Positions 26,554 through 35,288 of a stretch of DNA of 64,000 nucleotides are shown one piece after another. The translations under genes and the position numbers were made by a program. Source of the DNA: Pandoraea vervacti (GTDB lineage Bacteria; Pseudomonadota; Gammaproteobacteria; Burkholderiales; Burkholderiaceae); assembly GCF_000934605.2 (NCBI RefSeq), contig NZ_CP010897.2, positions 4,278,001 to 4,342,000 of the forward strand. The letters run 5' to 3'. How positions within the stretch are numbered: position 1 is the first letter of the stretch; the number at the start of each line of letters is the position of its first letter. A model generated the notes under the pieces. The model ran no database searches. It was not told the DNA's origin and saw nothing but the letters and a program-made list of their open reading frames with translations.

Positions 26554-27771
26554 ATGTCCAGCTCTCAGGGCTCGCGCAGCTTTGCGCGCATCAATCGTCT
26601 TCCCCCGTACGTTTTCAACATCACCGCCGAACTGAAGATGGCCGCACGCCGTCGCGGCGAGGACATCATCGACCTGTCGATGGGCAATCCCGACGGGGCC
26701 ACGCCGCCGCATATCGTCAGCAAGCTCGTCGAAGTCGCACAACGCCCCGACACGCATGGCTATTCGACCTCGCGCGGCATTCCGCGTCTGCGTCGCGCCA
26801 TCACGCGCTGGTACAAGGATCGCTACGACGTCGAACTCGATCCGGAGCGCGAAGCCATCGTCACCATCGGTTCGAAGGAAGGCCTCGCTCACCTGATGCT
26901 CGCCACGCTGGATCAGGGCGACACGGTGCTCGTGCCGAATCCGTCGTATCCGATTCACATCTACGGCGCAGTCATCGCGGGCGCAAACATCCGCTCCGTG
27001 CCGATGACGCCGGGGATCGACTTCTTCACCGAACTCGAACGCGGCATCCGCGAGAGCCATCCGAAGCCGAAGATGATCATTCTCGGCTTTCCGTCGAACC
27101 CCACGGCGCAGTGCGTCGAACTCGAATTTTTCGAGCGTGTCGTCGATCTCGCACGCAAGCACGACATTCTCGTGGTGCACGATCTGGCTTATGCCGACAT
27201 CGTGTACGACGGCTATCAGGCGCCGTCGATCATGCAGGTGCCCGGCGCGCAGGACGTGTGCGTCGAGTTCTTCACGCTGTCGAAGAGCTACAACATGGCT
27301 GGCTGGCGTATCGGCTTCATGGTCGGCAATCCGGAACTGGTCGCCGCGCTCGCGCGCATCAAGAGCTATCACGACTACGGCACGTTCACGCCGGTTCAGG
27401 TCGCCGCCATCGCCGCACTGGAAGGCGATCAGACATGCGTCGAGGAAATTCGCGCGCAATACCAGCGCCGCCGCGACGTGCTCTACAAGGGCCTGACGGA
27501 AGCGGGCTGGTCCGTCGATCTGCCGAAGGCGTCGATGTACATCTGGGCGCGTATTCCCGAGCCGTATCGTGCCCTCGGCTCGCTCGAATTCGCCAAGAAG
27601 CTGCTCGCGCAGGCCAAGGTGTCGGTCTCGCCCGGCATCGGTTTCGGCGAATACGGCGACGAGTACGTGCGTTTCGCGTTGATCGAAAACGAGTCGCGCA
27701 TCCGACAGGCCGTGCGCGGTATCAAGCACATGTTCCGCGAAGACGGGCTGGTGCAGCCGAGCGTTGCATAA
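26554..27771 (+). CDS. alaC: Class I/II aminotransferase, AlaC-like
   Basis: The 405-residue PLP enzyme matches glutamate-pyruvate transaminase Ala[19 protein letters not shown] at the head, [25 protein letters not shown], and the PLP lysine in [15 protein letters not shown]. AlaC makes alanine from pyruvate and glutamate. In many betaproteobacteria it precedes homoserine dehydrogenase and threonine synthase, but those genes are missing here. A strong hairpin at 27804-27833 follows the stop. Confidence 0.92.
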   Translation: MSSSQGSRSFARINRLPPYVFNITAELKMAARRRGEDIIDLSMGNPDGATPPHIVSKLVEVAQRPDTHGYSTSRGIPRLRRAITRWYKDRYDVELDPEREAIVTIGSKEGLAHLMLATLDQGDTVLVPNPSYPIHIYGAVIAGANIRSVPMTPGIDFFTELERGIRESHPKPKMIILGFPSNPTAQCVELEFFERVVDLARKHDILVVHDLAYADIVYDGYQAPSIMQVPGAQDVCVEFFTLSKSYNMAGWRIGFMVGNPELVAALARIKSYHDYGTFTPVQVAAIAALEGDQTCVEEIRAQYQRRRDVLYKGLTEAGWSVDLPKASMYIWARIPEPYRALGSLEFAKKLLAQAKVSVSPGIGFGEYGDEYVRFALIENESRIRQAVRGIKHMFREDGLVQPSVA

Positions 27772-27796
27772 CCGGCCAGCCGCTCACGGCAGGCGT

Positions 27797-27833
27797 CGAA
27801 AAAGCAATGGGGAGTCCGCAGACTCCCCATTGC
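27797..27833 (-). terminator. Rho-independent terminator of the thiolase operon
   Basis: A perfect 13-bp stem (GCAATGGGGAGTC / GACTCCCCATTGC, 27804-27833) with a CGCA loop is followed on the minus strand by TTTTT. It ends the leftward operon and may also block read-through from alaC, although there is no T run on that side. Confidence 0.85.
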
Positions 27834-27877
27834 CATCAACCTGCCCGGTCGCTGATTTCAGGGACATTGCGCAACAC

Positions 27878-28291
27878 TCAGGCCGGCAACCACTCCTGCA
27901 ACGTCACCTCGATGGTGATGAAAGACAGGTTGCCGCCGCGCACGAAGCGTCCGGCGAACATGCGGCCCTCGGTGTCCGCCACCATGCCATGGAGCATCGG
28001 CACCCCATTGTCGGCGTCGGGCCTCGCATCGACCTCGCCGAACACGTTGAGGATCTCGACGCCGGGGCCGCTCACCAGTTGCTCGCGCCAGCCATCGCCC
28101 GAGCGGAACGCCAGCCGTGCATCGATCAGACTGCCGACCGCACCGCGCACGATGGCCCGCGCAATCGCATGTTCGGCGCACAGCGCCTCGATGCTCTCGG
28201 TCAGATCCTGATTCGGCTTCAGACGCGCCACCACCAACCTGCCCAATGTGCCATTCTCGATGGCTACGGGAACATCCAGCGCCACGCTCAT
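27878..28291 (-). CDS. PPC/DUF296-domain protein (first copy)
   Basis: This 137-residue protein is a plants-and-prokaryotes-conserved (PPC, DUF296) domain. VARLKPNQDLTESIEALC at the N-terminus, ARAIVRGAVGSLIDARLAF and HGMVADTEGRMFAGRFVRG follow the family pattern, with the conserved glycine and histidine positions. Bacterial PPC proteins form trimers of unknown function. It is the last gene of the thiolase operon and overlaps the second PPC gene by four bases (ATGA). Confidence 0.82.
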   Translation of the reverse strand: MSVALDVPVAIENGTLGRLVVARLKPNQDLTESIEALCAEHAIARAIVRGAVGSLIDARLAFRSGDGWREQLVSGPGVEILNVFGEVDARPDADNGVPMLHGMVADTEGRMFAGRFVRGGNLSFITIEVTLQEWLPA

Positions 28292-28824
28292 GAGAGATCT
28301 CCCGCCACCGGACGCAGCAGATGAAACCGCGTTTCCTCATCGTCGCCCGTCACATAACCACCATGCTCGAACAGACACAGACGGATCACCACGGGCTCGT
28401 CACCGGCCCAGGTGTGATCGAGAATCAGGTGCCCGCCATGCAACTCCCCGCCAGGGTCGGAGAACCCCGCGTGGCAATGCAGCAGCGTCGCGCCGTCGGA
28501 GGTTCGGCCCACGGTGAGCGAGCCGCCGATCAGATCGACCTCGCGCAGCTCGTCGACTGGCGCGCCGTACCCGAACGGGCGCTCCGCATCCGTCGTATTC
28601 TCGATCATGTGATACCGCAGACCGCGCGCGGTACCCGCACAGAAACGCCCGACGCCGCCACCGTACGCATAGCGGGATAACGCCGCGCGTATGGACTCGC
28701 CGAGATTCGCACCAGACCGGATCGTCACGCGCAGTTCGTGCTGCCCGCTCAGCACACAGTCTTCCACACGGGGTAACGTGGGGACGCCTGCATGTCGATA
28801 GACCCGTGAAAGCGCAGGTTTCAT
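28288..28824 (-). CDS. PPC/DUF296-domain protein (second copy)
   Basis: The 178-residue protein has a PPC-like core from about residue 28 (LRVTIRSGANLGESIRAALSRY, FCAGTARGLRYHMIE, HCHAGFSDPGGELHGGHLI). It is more diverged than its neighbour and has a longer C-terminal tail rich in Glu and Arg. Its start overlaps the stop of the acyl-CoA synthetase gene (ATGA). I cannot assign a reaction. Two PPC genes side by side in a CoA-ligase operon suggest a hetero-oligomer that serves this pathway. Confidence 0.75.
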   Translation of the reverse strand: MKPALSRVYRHAGVPTLPRVEDCVLSGQHELRVTIRSGANLGESIRAALSRYAYGGGVGRFCAGTARGLRYHMIENTTDAERPFGYGAPVDELREVDLIGGSLTVGRTSDGATLLHCHAGFSDPGGELHGGHLILDHTWAGDEPVVIRLCLFEHGGYVTGDDEETRFHLLRPVAGDLS

Positions 28825-30398
28825 AGTCGATAGTCTCCTTGCTCTTCGAGCATCGTCTTGATTTGCTTTTTCACGATCTTGCCGTAGCCCGACTTGGGCA
28901 TGGCACTCCAGAACACGAAGCGACGCGGCCACTTGTAGCGTGCGATACGCGCTTCGAGATGCCCGAGCAGTTCATCGGCCTGTGCAGCCATGCCTTCCCG
29001 GGCGACCACCACCGCGAGCCCGCTCTCGCCCCACTTGGGGTCGGGCACGCCGAGCACGGCGCACTCCGACACGCACGGGTGAGTGAGCAGCGCTTCCTCG
29101 ATCTCGCGCGGATAGACGTTCGAGCCGCCCGAGATATACATGTCCGACGCGCGGCCCGTGATGTACAGGAACCCCTGTGCATCCACATGGCCGAGGTCGC
29201 CGGTGTGAAACCAGTCGTCCTTGAACGCCTTGGCATTGGCGTCCGGATTATTGTGATACCCCATGAAGACCGCCGGCCCGCGCACGCAAATCTCGCCCGA
29301 CGCGAAGGGAGGCTGACGCTGCCCCTGCTCGTCCAGGATCGCCACTTCCATGCCCGTGCGCGGCAACCCGCAGGTACCCACGCGGGCATCGGGCGCGTCG
29401 TCGTCATCGGTGTGCAACCACGGCGGCAGCACAGTGATGTTGCCGGTGACTTCCCCGAGGCCGTAGTACTGCACCAGCACGCGTCCGAGCTTTTGCAACG
29501 CGTATTTCTGATCGGCGCGATACATCGGCGCGCCCGCATAGATCACGAAGCGCAAGGAACTATGGTCGTACTGGTCGACGGCGGGGTCTTCGACGAGCAT
29601 CTTGACGATGGTCGGCACCGTGAACATGTTGTCCACCCGATGACGCTCGATCGCCTGCCAGACCTGCGCGGCGTCCATCTTCTCGCCCGGCAGCAGCACG
29701 CTGGCCGCCCCGCGCGCCGTGTTGACGATGGCGTGAATGCCTGCGCCGTGCGAGAGCGGCGCCACGACCATCGAACGACTGCGGTACGTGATGCCCGGCA
29801 TGAGGTCGGCCAGGTGATTGGTGACGACAAAGGCCATCTGACCGTGCGAGAGCACGCCGGCCTTCGGATGGCCGGTCGTGCCCGACGTGTAGAAGAACCA
29901 GAGCGGATCTTCGTACTCGACCTCCGCCTCATAGCCCGGCGCCCCGAGATGTTCTGCCACCAGCGTCTCGTAATGCAGTTCGCCTTCGCGCGGCGCGCCC
30001 AGCGCAATCACATGCCGCAATGCCGGCGACGCGGCACGCACCGCGTCGACATGGCCCTCGAAGCCCACGTCGTAGATCATGACGCAGGCGCCACTCGACT
30101 GGCCCAGATACTCGGCTTCCGGGGCGGTAATACGAAAGTTCGTCGGCACCCACACTGCGCCCAGGCGAAAGGCGATCCACGCACTCTCGAAGATCGGCAG
30201 GTTGTTGCGCGAATGCACCAGCAGCTTGTCGCCCTTGCCGACACCGAGCTTGCGCAGCGCGTCGACGGCGGCGTTGACGCGGGCGTCGATCTCGCCCCAC
30301 GTCGTGACCTTGTCGCCGACGATCAGGCCGGGTTCGTCCGGATGACGGCGAGCGACGTCGGCCAGCAGACGACCGAGGTTCATGACCTTCTTGAGCAT
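28821..30398 (-). CDS. Acyl-CoA synthetase (class I adenylate-forming ligase)
   Basis: The 525-residue enzyme activates a carboxylic acid with ATP and joins it to CoA. The AMP-binding motif FYTSGTTGHPKAG, the YYGLGEVTGN adenine motif, DWFHTGDLGHVD, and the C-terminal catalytic lysine in SGYGKIVKK are all present. The substrate-binding half is of the fatty/aryl-acid ligase type. The ATG at 30398 has GGAG eight bases upstream and is followed by a second ATG at 30383. It sits 20 bases after the thiolase gene, so the acid is probably activated here and then cleaved or condensed by the thiolase. Confidence 0.92.
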   Translation of the reverse strand: MLKKVMNLGRLLADVARRHPDEPGLIVGDKVTTWGEIDARVNAAVDALRKLGVGKGDKLLVHSRNNLPIFESAWIAFRLGAVWVPTNFRITAPEAEYLGQSSGACVMIYDVGFEGHVDAVRAASPALRHVIALGAPREGELHYETLVAEHLGAPGYEAEVEYEDPLWFFYTSGTTGHPKAGVLSHGQMAFVVTNHLADLMPGITYRSRSMVVAPLSHGAGIHAIVNTARGAASVLLPGEKMDAAQVWQAIERHRVDNMFTVPTIVKMLVEDPAVDQYDHSSLRFVIYAGAPMYRADQKYALQKLGRVLVQYYGLGEVTGNITVLPPWLHTDDDDAPDARVGTCGLPRTGMEVAILDEQGQRQPPFASGEICVRGPAVFMGYHNNPDANAKAFKDDWFHTGDLGHVDAQGFLYITGRASDMYISGGSNVYPREIEEALLTHPCVSECAVLGVPDPKWGESGLAVVVAREGMAAQADELLGHLEARIARYKWPRRFVFWSAMPKSGYGKIVKKQIKTMLEEQGDYRL

Positions 30399-30418
30399 CT
30401 CTTGTCTCCTGTATGCAC

Positions 30419-31585
30419 TCAGCGTGCTTCGAGAATGCTCACGTAGTTCGCCACTGCCGCGCCGCCCATGTTGAAGACGCCCGCGAGCTTCGCGCCGGGA
30501 ATCTGCATCTCCCCGGCCGTGCCGGTCAGTTGCATCGCGGCCATCACGTGCATCGACACGCCTGTCGCGCCCACAGGATGCCCCTTCGCCTTCAGGCCGC
30601 CCGACGGATTGACCGGCAGCAGGCCGTTCTTTTCCGTCAGTCCTTCGGCCAGCACGCTCGCGCCTTGTCCGGGCTTGGCCAGTCCCATCGCCTCGTACTC
30701 GATGAGCTCGGCAATGGTGAAGCAATCGTGGGTCTCGACCAGCGAAAGGTCCTTGAGCGACACCCCGGCCACGCCCAGCGCCTGACGCCACGCATGCTGA
30801 CCGCCTTCGAACGCCAGCGGATCGCGGCGCGAGAGCGGCAGGTAATCGTTGACCTGCACGGCCGCGCGAAAACCCACCGACTTGGGCATCGTGCGGGCGA
30901 CGTCGGCCTTGGAGATCACGAGCGCGGCCGCGCCGTCGGACACCATCGAGCAATCGGTACGCTTGAGCGGGCCGGCCACGAACGGATTCTTCTCGGAGAC
31001 GTTGCGGCAGAAGTCGTAGCCGAAGTCGCGCCGCATGTGCGCATACGGATTCACACTGCCGTTGCGATGGTTCTTGGCGGCAATGCGGGCGAGCGCGTCG
31101 GACTGGTCGCCGTAGCGCTCGAAGTACGCCTGCGCAATGGTGCCGAACACGCCGGCAAAGCCGCCGGGAATGCCGGCTTCCTCACGCGCATACGAACACT
31201 TGAGCAACACCTCGCCGACTTGCGGCGTGGCCAGCTCGGTCATCTTCTCGAAGCCGATCACCAGCACGTGCGTGGCCTTGCCTGCCTCAATGGATTGCAG
31301 TCCGCCATGCACGGCGGCGGAGCCCGTGGCGCAGGCATTCTCGTAGCGCGTGGCGGGTTTGAAGCGCAGGCCGGGAATGCGGTTGAAGACGAGCGAGGAC
31401 GGGAAGTCCTGATACAGAAAACCGCCGTTGAACGTGCCGACGTGGATCGAATCGATCTGCTCGGGCGAGAGGCCCGCGTCGTCCAATGCGGCCTGAGCGA
31501 CGTCGGCGAGCAGGACTTCGGCGTCGACGTTATCGAGTTTGCCGAACTGGGAGTGGGCCCAGCCGGTAAGGCATGCAGCAACCAT
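30419..31585 (-). CDS. Thiolase-family acetyl-CoA acyltransferase
   Basis: The 388-residue protein is a thiolase of the SCP2/non-decarboxylating type. The nucleophile Cys85 is in NACATGSAAVHGG, the histidine is in ETHDCF, and GHPVGATG carries the second catalytic residues. DUF35/OB-fold partners that often accompany this type are absent. It is the first gene of a leftward operon (thiolase, acyl-CoA synthetase, PPC, PPC). A sigma-54 promoter sequence lies about 42 bases upstream of the ATG, so transcription should need an enhancer-binding activator. Confidence 0.91.
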   Translation of the reverse strand: MVAACLTGWAHSQFGKLDNVDAEVLLADVAQAALDDAGLSPEQIDSIHVGTFNGGFLYQDFPSSLVFNRIPGLRFKPATRYENACATGSAAVHGGLQSIEAGKATHVLVIGFEKMTELATPQVGEVLLKCSYAREEAGIPGGFAGVFGTIAQAYFERYGDQSDALARIAAKNHRNGSVNPYAHMRRDFGYDFCRNVSEKNPFVAGPLKRTDCSMVSDGAAALVISKADVARTMPKSVGFRAAVQVNDYLPLSRRDPLAFEGGQHAWRQALGVAGVSLKDLSLVETHDCFTIAELIEYEAMGLAKPGQGASVLAEGLTEKNGLLPVNPSGGLKAKGHPVGATGVSMHVMAAMQLTGTAGEMQIPGAKLAGVFNMGGAAVANYVSILEAR

Positions 31586-31626
31586 GAAGTGTCTCCGGAA
31601 AAATGGGGTCATCCAGACTCCGGTGA

Positions 31627-31641
31627 GCAATTTCGATGCCA
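31627..31641 (-). promoter_or_regulatory. Sigma-54 promoter of the thiolase operon
   Basis: On the minus strand the sequence TGGCATCGAAATTGC has the invariant GG and GC 10 bases apart and the flanking T-G-G-C-A and T-T-G-C of the -24/-12 consensus. The predicted start point near 31615 leaves a leader of about 30 bases before the thiolase ATG. Confidence 0.75.
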
Positions 31642-31877
31642 GTTCTGCAAAGCGACCGTCAACACGCGCGCTGCACCGCGTTGTCGGCGACATCGGCGGC
31701 TCGGTCAGTCGTCGTTGCGAGTTCCCTTGCGAGTTCGTCAGGTCTCATGCACTTGTGGTGCATTCGCAATTGACGCAAGCGTAAAGCGGGATTCCCCCCC
31801 CCATCAAGCGAATTTTTCCGCATGCCGCGAGACTTTCCTTTGCTGTGCCGCAACAAGAATTCGCATTGCGCAATGAC

Positions 31878-31956
31878 TGCGACACTTGTCGCACCGCGCG
31901 CGCACCACGATGCGACAGGTGTCGCAGCCCACCGGCCAAATGCGACAGGTGTCACA
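31878..31956. promoter_or_regulatory. Three phased palindromes TGCGACA-N2-TGTCGCA, probable activator sites
   Basis: Perfect palindromes at 31878-31893 (central CT) and 31911-31926 (central GG), and one with a single change at 31941-31956 (TGTCACA in the right arm), are spaced 33 and 30 bases apart, about three helical turns. A separate 12-base palindrome CATTGCGCAATG lies at 31864-31875. They are 170-290 bases from both sigma-54 promoters, as expected for upstream activating sequences. Confidence 0.75.
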
Positions 31957-32124
31957 CCCCCTTCTTTCGGAACGCCAAGCATGCTTCGCACATGCAGCAA
32001 AACTCGCGGGCGCCGGTCTGTGCGGCGCGAAGCCTTGTTGTATCTGGTGAAAACCGTGTCGTGAGGAACACGGGATTTCACTAGTGCTTAACAACGTAAG
32101 GGTTTTCCCGTTCGGGCCCCGAAC

Positions 32125-32139
32125 TGGCATTCGATTTGC
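32125..32139 (+). promoter_or_regulatory. Sigma-54 promoter of the TRAP operon
   Basis: TGGCATTCGATTTGC has GG and GC at the required 10-base distance and fits TGGCA-N6-TTGC. The predicted start near 32151 gives dctP a leader of about 145 bases. The near-perfect inverted repeat GTTCGGGCCCCGAAC ends one base before the -24 element. Confidence 0.75.
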
Positions 32140-32295
32140 GTAAGATTACCCAGCCGCTTGCGAGCCGAACCTTCAACACCCAGCGAGACTCTCGCGAATC
32201 GCCCTCCGAGCTGGCCGGAACATTGCAAGGCAACACGCCTGCCTGTCCCGCGCTTCACACGCAGTCACCAAACCTATAATCAGGAGACATGCAGT

Positions 32296-33315
32296 ATGAG
32301 CACCATGGATCGCCGCCACTTCATCAAGGTCGTGGCCGCCACGTCGGCCGCTGCCGCTACGGGGTTGTACCAGACGCAAGCCCACGCCGCCGAATTCACG
32401 CTGAAGTTCGCCAATAATCTGCCCGTCAGCCATCCGATGAACATTCGCGCCAAGGAAATGGCGCAGAAGATCGCGGAACAGTCGAAGGGCCGGGTCGACT
32501 TCCAGATCTATCCGAACAACCAGCTCGGCTCCGACAGCGACATGCTGAGCCAGATCCGCTCGGGTGCGATCGACTTCTTCACGCTCTCGCCGCTGATTCT
32601 CGGCACGCTCGTGCCTGCCGCCCAGATCTCGGGCGTGGGCTTCGCGTTCAAGGACTACAGCCAGGTCTGGGCGGCCATGGACGGCGATCTCGGCAAGCAC
32701 GTGCGCGGGCAGATCGCGAAGACGTCGGTGTTCGCGTTCGACAAGATCTGGGAGAACGGTTACCGCCAGATCACCACGAGCAATCGCCCAATCAACTCGC
32801 CCGCGGACCTCAAAGGCCTGAAGATTCGCGTGCCGACCAGCCCGTTGTGGACTTCGATGTTCAAGGCGTTCGACTCGTCGCCGACATCGATCAACTTCGC
32901 CGAAGTGTATTCGGCCTTGCAGACGCACATCGTCGAGGCGCAGGAAAACCCGCTCGCGCTGCTGACCACGGCCAAGCTGTACGAGGTGCAGAAGTACGTG
33001 TCGATGACGAACCACATGTGGGACGGCTTCTGGTTCCTCGCCAACAAGCAGAAGTGGGAAAAGCTGCCGAAGGACTTGCAGGACATCGTCACCGCCAACG
33101 TGAACGCTGCCGCCGTGGCGCAACGTGAGGACGTGCGCAAGCTCAATGAAGGCGTGACCGCCGAGCTCAAGCAGAAGGGTCTCGTGTTCAACGCACCGAA
33201 CAACGAGCAATTCCGCGACAAGCTGCGCGCGGCGGGCTTCTATGCCGAATGGCACAAGAAGTTCGGCGACGAGGCATGGGCCATGTTGGAAAAGTACACA
33301 GGGAAGCTCGCGTAA
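32296..33315 (+). CDS. dctP: TRAP transporter solute-binding protein DctP
   Basis: This 339-residue periplasmic protein captures an organic acid for a TRAP transporter. It starts with a twin-arginine-like signal (DRRHFIKVVAATSAAAATG) cut after HAA, and has the DctP core (VSHPMNIRAKEMAQKIAEQSKGRV, NQLGSDSDMLSQIRSGAIDF). The arginine that binds the carboxylate is expected in LKIRVPTSP. The start with GGAG nearby at 32282-32285 lies 14 codons before the cleavage region. It is directly followed by the fused membrane subunits and driven by the sigma-54 promoter. Confidence 0.93.
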   Translation: MSTMDRRHFIKVVAATSAAAATGLYQTQAHAAEFTLKFANNLPVSHPMNIRAKEMAQKIAEQSKGRVDFQIYPNNQLGSDSDMLSQIRSGAIDFFTLSPLILGTLVPAAQISGVGFAFKDYSQVWAAMDGDLGKHVRGQIAKTSVFAFDKIWENGYRQITTSNRPINSPADLKGLKIRVPTSPLWTSMFKAFDSSPTSINFAEVYSALQTHIVEAQENPLALLTTAKLYEVQKYVSMTNHMWDGFWFLANKQKWEKLPKDLQDIVTANVNAAAVAQREDVRKLNEGVTAELKQKGLVFNAPNNEQFRDKLRAAGFYAEWHKKFGDEAWAMLEKYTGKLA

Positions 33316-35193
33316 ATGGAAACGTTGACGATGACGGCCGAGCCGACGCACGCGCTCGCCCGCCTCTTCTGCCACGTCAACCGCGCGGTGATGAAAGTCA
33401 CCGAAGCGGCTGCCGTGCTGCTGGTGGTGGCGGAGACTTTCATCCTGCTCGCGGGCGTGGTCTCGCGTTACGGGTTCGACAATCCGCTCACCTGGTCGGA
33501 CGAGCTCGCGCAGATCCTCTTCATCTGGCTATCGATGCTCGGCGCCGTGCTCGCCCTCGACCGGGGCGAACACATGCGTCTGTCCGCCATCGTCAACAAA
33601 CTCCCTGCGGCCTGGCGCGACTGGTTCCAGACCATGGCCGCGCTCACGGTATGTGTGTTCGTCGCGCTCATCATCATGCCGGCCTACACGCATGCCATCG
33701 AACAGATGGACATCACCACACCCGCGCTCGAAGTGCCGGACGGGATACGCGCGGCCGCCCTGCCGGTAGGCGCGGCGCTGATGCTCATCGCGGCCATCTC
33801 GCGCATGGCGCGCTGCTCCAGCCTGCGTCAGTTCGGTCTGGGCGTGCTGTTCGTCGCGGCGCTCGGCGCAGCGCTCTGGCTCGGACGCCCCGCGCTCATC
33901 GCCATGGGCAACTACAACCTGCTCATCTTCTTCGTGCTGATCGTGGGGGCATGTGTGGCGGGCGGCATTCCGATCGCCTTCGCCTTCGGCTCGGCCACGC
34001 TCGGCTATCTGGCGCTGGTCACCGACGCCCCCTTGCAGATCGTGGTGAGCCGCATGGACGAGGGCATGTCCGGCCTCGTGCTGTTGTCGGTACCGCTGTT
34101 TGTGCTGCTCGGCGCACTCATCGAAATGAGCGGGCTGGCGCGCAGCCTGATCGAATTCATGGCCTCGCTGCTCGGTCACGTGCGCGGCGGCCTTCAGTAT
34201 GTGCTGCTCGGCGCGATGTTCCTCGTCTCGGGTATCTCGGGGTCGAAGGCCGCCGACATGGCGGCGGTCGCCCCGGCGCTTTTCCCTGAAATGCAGCGTC
34301 GCGGCTCGAAGCAGGAAGACCTCGTCGCCCTGCTCTCCGCCACGGGGGCCATGACGGAGACGATTCCGCCGAGTCTCGTGCTCATCACCATCGGCGCCGT
34401 GTGCGGCGTGTCGATCACCGCGCTATTCGTCGGCGGCCTGCTGCCGGCGGTGATCGCCACGCTCGCCATCGTCGTGGTGTGCTTCGCGCGTTCGCGCAAG
34501 GAAGCGCCGAATGCGGCGCGTCGTGCGCCGTGGGGCGTGATCGGCAAGACGTTCATCGTGGCATTGCCCGCGCTCGCGCTGCCGGTCCTCATCCGCACGG
34601 CCGTGATCGAAGGCGCGGCGACCGCTACGGAAGTCTCGACCATCGGCATTGCCTATACGATCGTCATCGGCCTGATCGTTCACGCCTTCAAGAAGCACCT
34701 GAACTTCAAGCGTCTCTATCCGCTGCTGACCGAGACTGCGGCCCTGTCCGGCGCGATCCTGCTGATTATCGGCATGGCCACCGCCATGGCCTGGGCGCTC
34801 ACGCAATCGGGCTTCTCCGCCAAGCTGGTCGGCCTGATGCACGGTGTGCCGGGCGGACAAGTCGGCTTCCTGCTCATTTCCATGGTCGTGTTCATCGTGC
34901 TGGGCAGCGTGCTCGAAGGCATTCCGGCCATCGTGCTGTTCGGACCGCTGCTGTTCCCGGTCGCCCGCTCGCTCGGCATTCACGACGTGCATTACGCCAT
35001 GGTCGTGATCCTGTCGATGGGCATGGGCCTGTTCGCACCGCCGCTCGGTGTGGGCTTCTACGCTGCGTGCGCCATCGGCAAGACATCGCCCGACAAGGTG
35101 TTCAACCGGATGTGGACCTACATGGGCGCGCTGCTCGTTGCCCTGCTCGTGGTGGTGTTCATCCCCTGGATCTCGATCGGTTTCCTGAAATAA
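33316..35193 (+). CDS. Fused TRAP permease DctQM
   Basis: The 625-residue protein joins the small subunit DctQ (residues about 1-190, four membrane segments; YGFDNPLTWSDELAQILFIWLSMLGA is typical) to the large subunit DctM (about 195-625, twelve segments; GIPIAFAFG, GMSGLVLLSVPLFVL, SATGAMTETIPPSLVL). It starts on the base after the dctP stop. Fused DctQM is common in gamma- and betaproteobacteria. The substrate is unknown; the neighbouring acyl-CoA ligase and thiolase suggest a carboxylic acid. Confidence 0.94.
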   Translation: METLTMTAEPTHALARLFCHVNRAVMKVTEAAAVLLVVAETFILLAGVVSRYGFDNPLTWSDELAQILFIWLSMLGAVLALDRGEHMRLSAIVNKLPAAWRDWFQTMAALTVCVFVALIIMPAYTHAIEQMDITTPALEVPDGIRAAALPVGAALMLIAAISRMARCSSLRQFGLGVLFVAALGAALWLGRPALIAMGNYNLLIFFVLIVGACVAGGIPIAFAFGSATLGYLALVTDAPLQIVVSRMDEGMSGLVLLSVPLFVLLGALIEMSGLARSLIEFMASLLGHVRGGLQYVLLGAMFLVSGISGSKAADMAAVAPALFPEMQRRGSKQEDLVALLSATGAMTETIPPSLVLITIGAVCGVSITALFVGGLLPAVIATLAIVVVCFARSRKEAPNAARRAPWGVIGKTFIVALPALALPVLIRTAVIEGAATATEVSTIGIAYTIVIGLIVHAFKKHLNFKRLYPLLTETAALSGAILLIIGMATAMAWALTQSGFSAKLVGLMHGVPGGQVGFLLISMVVFIVLGSVLEGIPAIVLFGPLLFPVARSLGIHDVHYAMVVILSMGMGLFAPPLGVGFYAACAIGKTSPDKVFNRMWTYMGALLVALLVVVFIPWISIGFLK

Positions 35194-35220
35194 GGCAAGT
35201 CACTTAGCGCTTTTCATCGA

Positions 35221-35253
35221 CGGGCTCCGCCGCACAGCGGGCGGTGGAGCCCG
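35221..35253 (+). terminator. Hairpin between the TRAP genes and the SDR gene
   Basis: The stem CGGGCTCC/GGAGCCCG with an inner CCGCC/GGCGG and a small bulge is followed only by TGTTG. It may be a weak terminator or an mRNA-stabilising structure that lowers SDR expression relative to the transporter. Confidence 0.4.
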
Positions 35254-35288
35254 TGTTGTAGCTATCAGTAAATTTAGGAGTCCATAGC

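Larger units (their letters stand above)
31586..32295. other. 710-base divergent control region without a gene
   Basis: The region between the thiolase and dctP starts has lower GC than its surroundings. It holds a sigma-54 promoter on each strand, three activator-like palindromes between them, and smaller inverted repeats (TGCAC-TTGTG-GTGCA near 31750; GTTCGGGCCCCGAAC at 32110-32124 abutting the plus-strand -24 element). Short open frames here have no protein-like composition. Confidence 0.8.
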
